Program-made: the position numbers and the translations under genes
Notes under the pieces: model-generated
Database searches by the model: none
What the model was told of the DNA's origin: nothing
The model's input: the letters and a program-made list of their open reading frames with translations, nothing else
DNA from: Verrucomicrobiota bacterium
Lineage (GTDB): Bacteria > Verrucomicrobiota > Verrucomicrobiia > Limisphaerales > UBA9464
Assembly (NCBI GenBank): GCA_025354845.1
Contig: JANXMD010000321.1
Span: forward strand, 1-7,876
Direction: 5' to 3'
Length of the DNA: 7,876 nucleotides
Part shown: positions 1 through 5,664 of the stretch, piece after piece
Layout of the letters: each line of letters opens with the position of its first letter
Position numbering within the stretch: the first letter of the stretch is position 1

Positions 1-272
1 CGCAGATCGGCAAGCGGCTCGCGGTCATCGATTTCGGGCGCATCAAGCTGCGCGGCACCATCGCGTGGTGGATATGGGGCATCGCCCACATCTATTTCTT
101 GATCAGCCTTCGCAATCGGCTGATCGTGGCAACGCAATGGCTCTGGTCCTACGTCACTTTTGAGCGCGGCGCGCGACTCATCACCGGCATGAATCCAAAC
201 CCCAAGCGTGACGGGCGCGGTCGTCGCGGCGACGACAGCGCTCGCCCACTACCGGGCCGGAGAGCCGCTTAA
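1..272 (+). CDS. ndh: Type II NADH dehydrogenase (NDH-2), C-terminal fragment
   Basis: The gene enters from the left edge; the first whole codon is at 3 and the stop TAA is at 270-272, giving 89 visible residues. The segment GTIAWWIWGIAHIYFLISL, then RNRLIVATQW and FERGARLITG, is the characteristic membrane-binding tail of FAD-dependent NDH-2 enzymes. In that family this tail anchors the protein to the inner face of the cytoplasmic membrane, where the enzyme oxidises NADH and reduces quinone without pumping protons. The FAD and NADH Rossmann domains lie outside the window. After LITG there are about 26 polar, Arg-rich residues (NPNPKRDGRGRRGDDSARP onward) that do not look family-conserved. 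They may be a foreign extension made where the gene meets the broken hydrolase on the other strand. The family call is strong; the gene symbol is given by family only. Confidence 0.85.
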   Translation, partial: QIGKRLAVIDFGRIKLRGTIAWWIWGIAHIYFLISLRNRLIVATQWLWSYVTFERGARLITGMNPNPKRDGRGRRGDDSARPLPGRRAA

Positions 273-768
273 TCGAGAGGTTGCCGTCGCAACCCCCGTC
301 GGAATCATCGATCGGCAGCGGTGGCTCCGCACCGCCATTCAAGGAACACCACCCTTTTAGTGGGATGGCCGTCGCAACCTTGGGCGCAGCCTGCGCGAGC
401 TTGCGTCCCGGGTGATCCTTGTAAAAGTCCATGGTGTCGCTCGGACAATGCAGGATCAGCATCCCCTTGTCTCGTGCGGCGGCGATGACTTGGTTCATGC
501 GCGGCACCATTTCGCCGACGCGTTCCGTGGCGTCTGGGCAGTGGTGTTTGTCCCACATGTCGCAGATCACCACGGCGGTGCGGGTGGATTCCCAGTTCAG
601 GAGCTTGTCGTGCGGCTCGAACCGGTTGGTGTCGGCTGCGGTTCGTGCGCGCACCTGTCCATGGAGGGTGACGGATTCGGCTCGGCCGGGCAGGGGAATC
701 GCGAGGACACCGAGGAGGATCCATCCCAGAAGGTGGGCGAGCCGTCCGGAAGAGGAGCAGGGCTTCAT
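181..768 (-). pseudogene. Truncated exported isochorismatase-like cysteine hydrolase
   Basis: An open frame of 195 residues starts at ATG 768-766 (MKPCSSSGRL), chosen because a signal peptide follows directly (LLGWILLGVLAIPLPGRA). An in-frame ATG at 807 would only add a 13-residue leader. The N-terminal half of the isochorismatase/nicotinamidase fold is clear: TRTAVVICDMWDKHHC carries the catalytic Asp (about residue 70), followed by VPRMNQVIAAARDKGMLILH and LPIDDSDGGCD (about residues 152-161). Exported relatives in PVC bacteria run to roughly 300 residues, as I recall them. Here recognisable homology stops at DDSDGGCD near base 286, and the rest (GNLSIKRLSGPVV onward) is antisense to the NDH-2 tail. 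The second half, with the nucleophilic Cys, is missing, so hydrolase activity is unlikely. It lies 81 bp downstream of the NRDE gene on the same strand and may be co-transcribed. A misassembly could give the same picture. Confidence 0.75.
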
Positions 769-849
769 GGCGGCATGAAGATGCCCCGAATCGTGCGCGA
801 ATCCCAAGCGAACTCTTCCAGCACCGCTACCGATGCCACCCCGAAGGAT

Positions 850-1587
850 TCAGGCGAATGCCGTGGAGCGAAGTGGTAGTCGATTCCAGGTTCCCGGGGT
901 GCCAAGGCAGGGGCAGCCAGGACGATAGAATAGGGCGGCGCGGCGTCGGTTGGCGGTGATCTCGGTGTAACTCACGGTTCCGGCGTCCTCGCGATGCACG
1001 CAATGCGAGAAGGCACCGCGTTCCGGTGTGTGCGACCCATGGAGGGACCGAAGCCACCGCAGGGTTCCTGCCCTGGAGTCTTGGCGGCGCCGCTCGAATT
1101 CCATTCCACGGATTCGAAGCGCAGTGGATTCGTCTTTTCCGGATGAAATCCACTGGCGGGGTTCCCAAGGAAGCGATTCCTCCGAAAGAGAACTCCCGTC
1201 CCACCGCCACTCCCGAAGGCCCGCGACCCGCGGGAAAAACCCAATGACCCGAAACGGGCGGAGGCCTCGACGGCAAAGAAGTTCCAGCTCTGCGGGTGTT
1301 CCGTCGGATCCGCCACGCGCCAGAAGCAACGGCACGACCTGCCCGCGCGATGCGACGGCGCCGCTGGGCGAAAACGGGCGCGAGTACCAGTTCACCAGAG
1401 CAAACGCGGCTCCGTCGTTGCGAATTCCGATCCAAGTCCCACCGCCCGGCTCGCTTGGCGCGAGGAGGTTCGGATCGCCTGTCGAGGATGGTGAGGGCGG
1501 CAGCGAGATCGGACGCGTCCATTGCTCGTCCCGATTCATCGCGAGACGATAGCCGCCCCGGCGGGGCCAGAAGGTCACCGTGCACAT
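850..1587 (-). CDS. NRDE family protein (TANGO2-like)
   Basis: The protein has 245 residues from ATG 1587-1585 to TGA 852-850. The start is set by the family's invariant N-terminus, MCTVTFWPRRGGYRLAMNRDE, which contains the NRDE signature at residues 18-21. An upstream ATG at 1671 would put 28 unrelated residues before it and overlap the DoxX-like gene. Further family features are GGTWIGI at about 49-55 with ALVNW soon after, and a C-terminal CVHREDAGTVSYTEI. NRDE/TANGO2 proteins occur in bacteria and eukaryotes. Human TANGO2 is linked to lipid and haem handling, but the bacterial role is unsettled. The conserved Cys2 directly after Met would fit an N-terminal nucleophile; that is inference. 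The frame starts 5 bp after the DoxX-like stop codon, so the two are probably one transcript. No Shine-Dalgarno is visible, which fits translational coupling. Confidence 0.85.
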   Translation of the reverse strand: MCTVTFWPRRGGYRLAMNRDEQWTRPISLPPSPSSTGDPNLLAPSEPGGGTWIGIRNDGAAFALVNWYSRPFSPSGAVASRGQVVPLLLARGGSDGTPAELELLCRRGLRPFRVIGFFPRVAGLREWRWDGSSLSEESLPWEPRQWISSGKDESTALRIRGMEFERRRQDSRAGTLRWLRSLHGSHTPERGAFSHCVHREDAGTVSYTEITANRRRAALFYRPGCPCLGTPGTWNRLPLRSTAFA

Positions 1588-1592
1588 CGGCG

Positions 1593-2045
1593 TTATTGTA
1601 AAGAGGTGGGAATGGCGCAGGAGGGAGCCAGCAGGCGCCCGATCCAGGGAATTTCGCCACGACGCATCCAAACAACCATCGCCGAGCTCAGGAACACGGC
1701 AACCGCCAATCCAAAGAGGAGGCCGCCATCCCCTTGGACTACGATTCCCAATCGGGTGAGATGGGAGCCGATGGCCCCCGTCATCAGCCCCGCGGCCAAT
1801 CCAGCGCCGTATACGGCTCCCCCGGGAACCAACAGCAGCCCGACGGCAATCAGTTCGAGAACGCCAGTTCCGATGCGTCCCCAGGGTTCCACGCCGAGAG
1901 TGGAGAAGATGTATTTCGATTCCGGTGCGCCGCTGAACTTGAAAAAGAGAGTTTGCCCGAGAATGAGGGCGGAGAGAATCTGGAGCCCGAGGGCGATGCG
2001 CCGATGAGTTTTGCAGGGGTGTTGCATGCGGGGGGAGTCGGTCAC
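1593..2045 (-). CDS. DoxX-like integral membrane protein
   Basis: This is a 150-residue protein with four predicted membrane segments: about 16-36 (RIALGLQILSALILGQTLFF), 57-76 (GTGVLELIAVGLLLVPGGAV), 78-100 and 107-126 (GLLFGLAVAVFLSSAMVVWM). The short loop FKFSGAPES after the first helix resembles the FK/Kxxx region of DoxX/DoxD-like proteins. The family is broad; members have been linked to thiosulphate:quinone oxidoreductase subunits and to membrane redox-stress complexes, but this one cannot be tied to a reaction. The start is taken as GTG 2045-2043, because AAGGA lies 9 nt upstream, the best ribosome binding site in the window. An ATG 18 bp further in (2027-2025) has none. It is first in a likely operon with the NRDE gene and is divergent from DUF1223. 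Confidence 0.8.
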   Translation of the reverse strand: MTDSPRMQHPCKTHRRIALGLQILSALILGQTLFFKFSGAPESKYIFSTLGVEPWGRIGTGVLELIAVGLLLVPGGAVYGAGLAAGLMTGAIGSHLTRLGIVVQGDGGLLFGLAVAVFLSSAMVVWMRRGEIPWIGRLLAPSCAIPTSLQ

Positions 2046-2123
2046 GGCGGCGAATCCTTACATCTCCAACGTCGATGTGTTTTTCGCGTAAGGTTTACCG
2101 TCCCAGATGGACTCAGTCGGAAC
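2046..2123. promoter_or_regulatory. Divergent intergenic region DoxX-like / DUF1223, candidate operator
   Basis: These 78 bp must hold the start signals of both divergent genes. Visible structure includes a perfect inverted repeat CCTTAC (2056-2061) / GTAAGG (2088-2093), with arm starts 32 bp apart, about three helical turns. There is also a shorter pair ACATC (2060-2064) / GATGT (2074-2078). The left CCTTAC arm covers the DoxX-like ribosome binding site. No convincing -35/-10 pair of the housekeeping type is visible on either strand. The repeats are short enough to arise by chance, so the operator reading is tentative. Confidence 0.35.
2055..2059 (-). promoter_or_regulatory. Ribosome binding site deciding the GTG start of the DoxX-like gene
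   Basis: On the - strand this reads AAGGA, 9 nt before GTG at 2045-2043. The alternative ATG at 2027 has no purine-rich site at a usable distance, so the site favours the GTG start. Confidence 0.6.
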
Positions 2124-2939
2124 ATGAATCGATGCCTCACTCCTGCGTTTCGAACGATTGCTTTGGCCGCCGTATGGTGTGCAGCAATGGCGGATGGAGA
2201 CATTGGGAAGGCGAGGGCGAGGGCGACGTTTGAGGTGAAATGTACTTCGTCCGTCGCCCCGAACGAGAGTCTCGAACTGTTCACGAGCGAGGGTTGCAGC
2301 AGTTGCCCGCCGGCCGATCGTTGGATGCAGTTGCTGACCAAGGATCGCCGCCTGTGGAAGACCGTGTTTCCCCTGGCGTGGCATGTGGACTATTGGAACG
2401 ATCTGGGCTGGGCGGATTCGCTTTCCAGCCGCGAGGCGACCGCACGGCAGGAGAGCTACATTCGCGCCTGGGGCCGAGGGGGCGCCTACACGCCGGAGTT
2501 TGTCCGCAACGGACGGGAGTGGAGGACTTGGTCGACGTCGGAGGCGATGCCGGAATCTACAAAACGCCCGGAGGTTGGGATTCTTCGTGTCGAAGGGTCG
2601 ATTCAGTCCGGATTCGCCATGTCCTTCCAGCCGGTGACCTTGCCGAACGGGCCGTGGGAGGCTCATCTGGTGCTACTTCAGAGTGGTGTTACCCATCAGG
2701 TGCTCCGGGGTGAAAATGCCGGACGGCAGTTGCAGCATGCCTTTGCGGTCCGAACGGTTGAGTCCGCAGTGATGCGCCGTGTTAGCGCGGTTGAGGGCTC
2801 GTGGACCGCGACGCTTCAGCCGCAGGTCGCAGCAACGAATGGGCTCGGTCCGGCTGCCGACCTCGCGGTGGTCGGGTGGGTCTCTCGGTCCGGAGATCCC
2901 ACACCCATTCAAATCACTGGGACTCCACTGCCTCGCTGA
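2124..2939 (+). CDS. DUF1223 exported thioredoxin-like protein
   Basis: The protein has 271 residues from ATG 2124 to TGA 2937-2939. The N-terminus MNRCLTPAFRTIALAAVWCA reads as a signal peptide, which fixes the start. The open frame extends upstream to 1734, but that part is antisense to the DoxX-like gene. DUF1223 hallmarks are all present: SLELFTSEGCSSCPPADRWM with a CxxC at 58-61, LAWHVDYWNDLGW around 84-96, and GGAYTPEFVRNGREW around 119-133. The family has a thioredoxin-like fold whose CxxC sits where thioredoxin has its active site. Its substrate is not established, and a periplasmic thiol or metal-related role is inference. It is divergent from the DoxX-like gene and ends 9 bp from the convergent anti-sigma-like gene B. 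Confidence 0.85.
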   Translation: MNRCLTPAFRTIALAAVWCAAMADGDIGKARARATFEVKCTSSVAPNESLELFTSEGCSSCPPADRWMQLLTKDRRLWKTVFPLAWHVDYWNDLGWADSLSSREATARQESYIRAWGRGGAYTPEFVRNGREWRTWSTSEAMPESTKRPEVGILRVEGSIQSGFAMSFQPVTLPNGPWEAHLVLLQSGVTHQVLRGENAGRQLQHAFAVRTVESAVMRRVSAVEGSWTATLQPQVAATNGLGPAADLAVVGWVSRSGDPTPIQITGTPLPR

Positions 2940-2959
2940 CTCCAGCGGCTACGATTTTT
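2934..2959 (+). terminator. Possible intrinsic terminator after DUF1223
   Basis: A perfect dyad CGCTG-actc-CAGCG (2934-2947) overlaps the DUF1223 stop codon. Seven bases later there is a run of five T (2955-2959). The stem is short and the gap before the T-run is long for a strong terminator. The position, between convergent genes only 9 bp apart, is where one is expected. Confidence 0.35.
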
Positions 2960-3251
2960 CGCAGCGCAGTCGAGCCTTGATCCGGGTTCGAGACGCATCG
3001 GGAAGTTTACTCAACGACGTGTCCTTCTGTGCGAGCTTTCCACTGGCTTCGTGAATCAGTTCCAATTGGCGGAGGTATCGCGCGCAGGCCGAACAGATCA
3101 GGAGGTGGGCCCGGGTTCTCAATGGAATCGAAGTGCCGGTGACTGAGTCGAATCGTTGCGATGCCTGCTGCACCACACGACGACAGGTTGGAGTTCCCGC
3201 TGCGAGCAGCAGCACGAATGGGCGCAGGATCCTGGAAACGAAACGCTTCAT
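2949..3251 (-). CDS. Anti-sigma-like zinc-finger protein B (downstream of sigma factor)
   Basis: A 100-residue protein. Its ATG (3251-3249) overlaps the sigma factor stop TGA (3250-3248) as ATGA, so the two are very probably translationally coupled. It carries a zinc-binding anti-sigma (ZAS, zf-HC2-like) pattern: Cys23, then HLLICSAC with His49, Cys53 and Cys56, spaced C-x25-H-x3-C-x2-C. ARYLRQLELIHEASGKL follows as a helix. In the family, Zn-bound ZAS helices clamp the cognate sigma factor, and some members release it on thiol oxidation. No clear transmembrane helix is present; the only hydrophobic stretch, FVLLLAAG at 12-19, is too short. The protein should therefore be cytosolic. It aligns along its length with protein A (4236-3874), including a C-terminal block SRTIRIK / SKERIRQ-like. 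Its role as anti-sigma factor is inferred from position and motif. Confidence 0.75.
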   Translation of the reverse strand: MKRFVSRILRPFVLLLAAGTPTCRRVVQQASQRFDSVTGTSIPLRTRAHLLICSACARYLRQLELIHEASGKLAQKDTSLSKLPDASRTRIKARLRCEKS

Positions 3252-3877
3252 TCGGCATCTCCCGTGTCGGCGTTAAACCAATGGATCTCCAGGCAGCGGC
3301 GCAGCGCCATGCGGGCGCGATGCAGCATCACCCACAGGTTGTTGGGAGAAATGTTGAGCGTGGCGCAGATCTCGTCGGAGGAGATTCGATCGACTTCACG
3401 CAGGAGAAACACGCGGGCGATGCGGTCCGGAAGTTTCCCCGAGCAGCTGTGGAAGACTTTCCAGAATTCCTCTCGATCAAGTGCGTCTCCGGCAGCACTC
3501 CATTCGGATGGGGCGTGCGCGGCATTCCAGTGATCGGGAAAGGCGCGGTTCTCGAACGCGCGCTCCTCTTCGTCGGCGTAGAAATCCAGATCGGTGAACG
3601 AGGTTTCTCGTCCCAGGGTTCGGAAATGGTCGAGCAGCTTGTTGCGCAAGATGCCCCCCAGCCACGTTCGCTCGGAAGATCGGCCCTGGTAGCGATCCAT
3701 CCCCCGCAAGCCAGCAAGCAGGGTTTCCTGGACGAAATCTTCAGCCTTGGTGGCATCCCGCACACGCGACAGCGCGAAGTGGAAGAGGTAATCGCCGTGA
3801 TTGTCGACCCACCGTTCCGGATCCGGACGGATCGCAGCGTCCGCAGCGGAGGCGTTCCCGGGCTCAGTCTCAGTCAT
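3248..3877 (-). CDS. ECF RNA polymerase sigma factor
   Basis: The protein has 209 residues from ATG 3877-3875 to TGA 3250-3248. Region 2 spans about 22-90 (WVDNHGDYLFHFALSRVRD, AEDFVQETLLAGL, then SSERTWLGGILRNKLLDHFR), which binds core polymerase and melts the -10. Region 4 spans about 138-195 with helix-turn-helix SSDEICATLNISPNNLWVML, which reads the -35. The signatures PERWVDxxGDYLF, FWKVFHSC and SPNNLWVMLHRAR fit the sigma subfamily I know as TIGR02943, whose genes commonly sit next to a small zf-HC2 protein. There is no C-terminal extension. It overlaps by 4 bp with a zinc-finger gene on each side, an unusual sandwich. ECF operons are often self-activated, but no clear ECF promoter can be assigned here. 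The family call is firm; target genes are unknown. Confidence 0.92.
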   Translation of the reverse strand: MTETEPGNASAADAAIRPDPERWVDNHGDYLFHFALSRVRDATKAEDFVQETLLAGLRGMDRYQGRSSERTWLGGILRNKLLDHFRTLGRETSFTDLDFYADEEERAFENRAFPDHWNAAHAPSEWSAAGDALDREEFWKVFHSCSGKLPDRIARVFLLREVDRISSDEICATLNISPNNLWVMLHRARMALRRCLEIHWFNADTGDAE

Positions 3878-4236
3878 TGGGATGGAGTGTGGGTGGATTC
3901 AGGGTTGGCCGAGGAATCAGGAAGGGGACTGGTCGCGGCACAAATCAGCGCCTGGCGGATTCGCTCCTTCGAGGTCGGGGGCAACGGAGTGGCCAGACCG
4001 GTCTCGGTGTCGGCCTGTTTTGCCGCCTGATGCACCCATCCGAGCTGCCGACGATAGCGACGACACACGCCGCAAAACGCGAGGTGAAGCCACTCTCCGG
4101 GAAGTCGCCACCAATCCGATCGACGGTCCAGCCGCCGCGAGCTCTGAGCCGTCATGTCATGACAAGTGGGGAGCAGCACGGCTTTCCAGCCGGTGGAACC
4201 GGTGGATTGCGAAGGGGCTGTGGGTTTCGGTGGCAC
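3874..4236 (-). CDS. Anti-sigma-like zinc-finger protein A (upstream of sigma factor)
   Basis: A 120-residue frame from GTG 4236-4234 to TGA 3876-3874, whose stop overlaps the sigma factor start as ATGA. It has the same zinc pattern as protein B: Cys25, His51, Cys55 and Cys58 (HLAFCGVC), again C-x25-H-x3-C-x2-C. It continues with RRYRRQLGWVHQAAKQ and a C-terminal SKERIRQALICAA. A further 20 polar residues (SPLPDSSANPESTHTPSQ) have no counterpart in B. No membrane helix is seen. The start is uncertain: GTG 4179-4177 (MLLPTCHDM...) would give 101 residues, close to B's 100, and still keep the first Cys. Neither start has a good Shine-Dalgarno. Placement before the sigma gene is opposite to the usual sigma-then-anti-sigma order. 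Function as a sigma regulator is inferred. Confidence 0.7.
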   Translation of the reverse strand: MPPKPTAPSQSTGSTGWKAVLLPTCHDMTAQSSRRLDRRSDWWRLPGEWLHLAFCGVCRRYRRQLGWVHQAAKQADTETGLATPLPPTSKERIRQALICAATSPLPDSSANPESTHTPSQ

Positions 4237-4322
4237 GAGTGAACTTCAGAGACTCCGGCGTGTCCTGCGGTAGTCGAGCGGATGCCTGATTCCTTACAAG
4301 GGCATTTTCCAGTCGCGTGCGC

Positions 4323-5513
4323 TTACCACCATCCGTTCCGGGTCGCCAGGCAACCAAGCATCGCGGCTCCACCAATCAGCCACGCCGACGGTACCTTCCA
4401 AACCAGCGATCCGAGCATCGCCGATCCGAGGGTCAGGGCGCTGACCCAGTGGACCGGGACTTGGACGGCCATTCGGACAGCGACCACGGCCATCAACGCC
4501 AGAGAGGCGGTATTCAAGCCGTCGAGAAACGAGCGCGCCGGCCGGGAGCTCCGCAGCACCCGCAACAGCCAGCTCCCCATGGCGACGAATCCGAAGGCCG
4601 GAAGGAAGATGCCTGCCGTGGCGGCCATCGCGCCGGAGGGGCCGGCGAGCAGGTAGCCGATGAACGTGGCGGTGGTGAAGACGGGCCCGGGAGTAAACTG
4701 CCCAACGGCGATCGCATCGAGCAGTTGGCGGTCACTGATCCAATGCCAGCGATCCACAAGGTCCGCCCGGAGAAACGCCAACAGCACGTAGCCGCTTCCG
4801 AACAAAACCGAGCCAGTTTTCAGGAAGAACCCGAAGAGGGCGGTCAGCGTGACCGGAAACGTGGGAGCTTCCATCGTGGTTGTGGCGGTCGTGCCAAGTC
4901 CCGGAATCCAGGCCAGTGTCGTGGGGACCGCGGGATTCCAGGTTCCGAAGTGTTCAACCGCCAGAACCACCAGTCCGGCACCCGCGAGCAGCAGAAGTTC
5001 GTGAGCACCCCCAACAATGGCCGCTAGGGAGCCCGCCGCGATCAGCCAGTGGAGCCGACTCTTCATGGCGCTTCTTCCCAGCCCCCACAGGGCCTGGAGG
5101 ATCACCACCAGGATGACCGGCTGCACCGCGTTGAAGACGCCGCGTAATGCAGGCAGAGCTCCCCACCGCACATAGCTCCACGCGATGACGCCGGTGATCA
5201 GCGCGGCGGGCAGGATGAACGCCATTCCTGCTACCACGAGTCCCGGCCATCCGGCGCGCCGCTGACCCAGGAACAGCGCGAGTTCGGTGGAGTTCGGGCC
5301 GGGAATCAGATTGGCGGCGCCAATGAGGTCGAGGAATTCCTCGCGGGAGACCCATCCGCGCCGTCGGACCAGTTCCTCCTCCATCATCGCAATGTGGGCT
5401 GCCGGTCCCCCGAACGCAGTGGACCCCAAACGCAGGAACACAGCCGCGATCTCGCGAAGGGGACCAGCTTTCGGCGCCTCGCATGGGGCGCGGATGGGAT
5501 CGGATGCCGACAT
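4323..5513 (-). CDS. chrA: Chromate transporter, two-domain (ChrA family)
   Basis: The protein has 396 residues from ATG 5513-5511 to TAA 4325-4323, the usual length of the long-chain CHR family. Two homologous halves are visible. The first has FLRLGSTAFGGPAAHIAMME (27-46) and NLIPGPNSTELALFLG (68-83). The second has FLKTGSVLFGSGYVLLAFLR (230-249) and AVGQFTPGPVFTTATFIGYL (269-288). Each half ends in several hydrophobic helices. Characterised family members extrude chromate from the cytoplasm using the proton motive force; sulphate or related oxyanions are possible substrates. The frame stays open upstream to 5684, but the extra 57 residues are polar, Arg-rich and would run antisense past the oxidoreductase start, so the internal ATG is preferred. 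It has no clear Shine-Dalgarno. The stop is 86 bp before the zinc-finger/sigma operon on the same strand, so read-through is possible. Confidence 0.9.
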   Translation of the reverse strand: MSASDPIRAPCEAPKAGPLREIAAVFLRLGSTAFGGPAAHIAMMEEELVRRRGWVSREEFLDLIGAANLIPGPNSTELALFLGQRRAGWPGLVVAGMAFILPAALITGVIAWSYVRWGALPALRGVFNAVQPVILVVILQALWGLGRSAMKSRLHWLIAAGSLAAIVGGAHELLLLAGAGLVVLAVEHFGTWNPAVPTTLAWIPGLGTTATTTMEAPTFPVTLTALFGFFLKTGSVLFGSGYVLLAFLRADLVDRWHWISDRQLLDAIAVGQFTPGPVFTTATFIGYLLAGPSGAMAATAGIFLPAFGFVAMGSWLLRVLRSSRPARSFLDGLNTASLALMAVVAVRMAVQVPVHWVSALTLGSAMLGSLVWKVPSAWLIGGAAMLGCLATRNGWW

Positions 5514-5664
5514 CGACCGAGGCAGTGTCCGGACGCCTTCGGGAATCGCAAGCTCCCGGTCCGTCGGTGAAAATCTCACTGGAACAACGGCTTCCGTCTT
5601 GCCCGCGTCCGGGCTGCCCGCCACGCTGCGTCGGTCCCAGTCCACCGCATTCCTGCCTACTGCC
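5514..5664. promoter_or_regulatory. Divergent intergenic region chrA / oxidoreductase
   Basis: These 151 bp separate two divergent genes and should carry both promoters. No convincing housekeeping promoter is visible. An 8-bp palindrome GTCCGGAC (5527-5534) lies 13 bp from the chrA start and is the only notable dyad. On the - strand, GGAAT (5653-5649) is followed 15 nt later by CGACG, faintly like an ECF -35/-10 pair but off in sequence and spacing. The region is called by position only. Confidence 0.3.

Noticed and set aside
1734..2123. Upstream extension of the DUF1223 frame
   Set aside because: It is antisense to the DoxX-like gene and the signal peptide begins at 2124.
3161..4030. + strand open frame of 289 codons over the sigma operon
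   Set aside because: Antisense shadow of the sigma factor and zinc-finger genes, with no recognisable domain.
4157..4375. - strand 72-codon frame between chrA and zinc-finger protein A
   Set aside because: It overlaps the end of chrA and the start of protein A in another frame and has no motif or ribosome binding site.
5625..5653. ECF-type promoter for chrA on the - strand
   Set aside because: GGAAT followed by CGACG has a 15-nt spacer and imperfect boxes; too weak to claim control by the neighbouring sigma factor.
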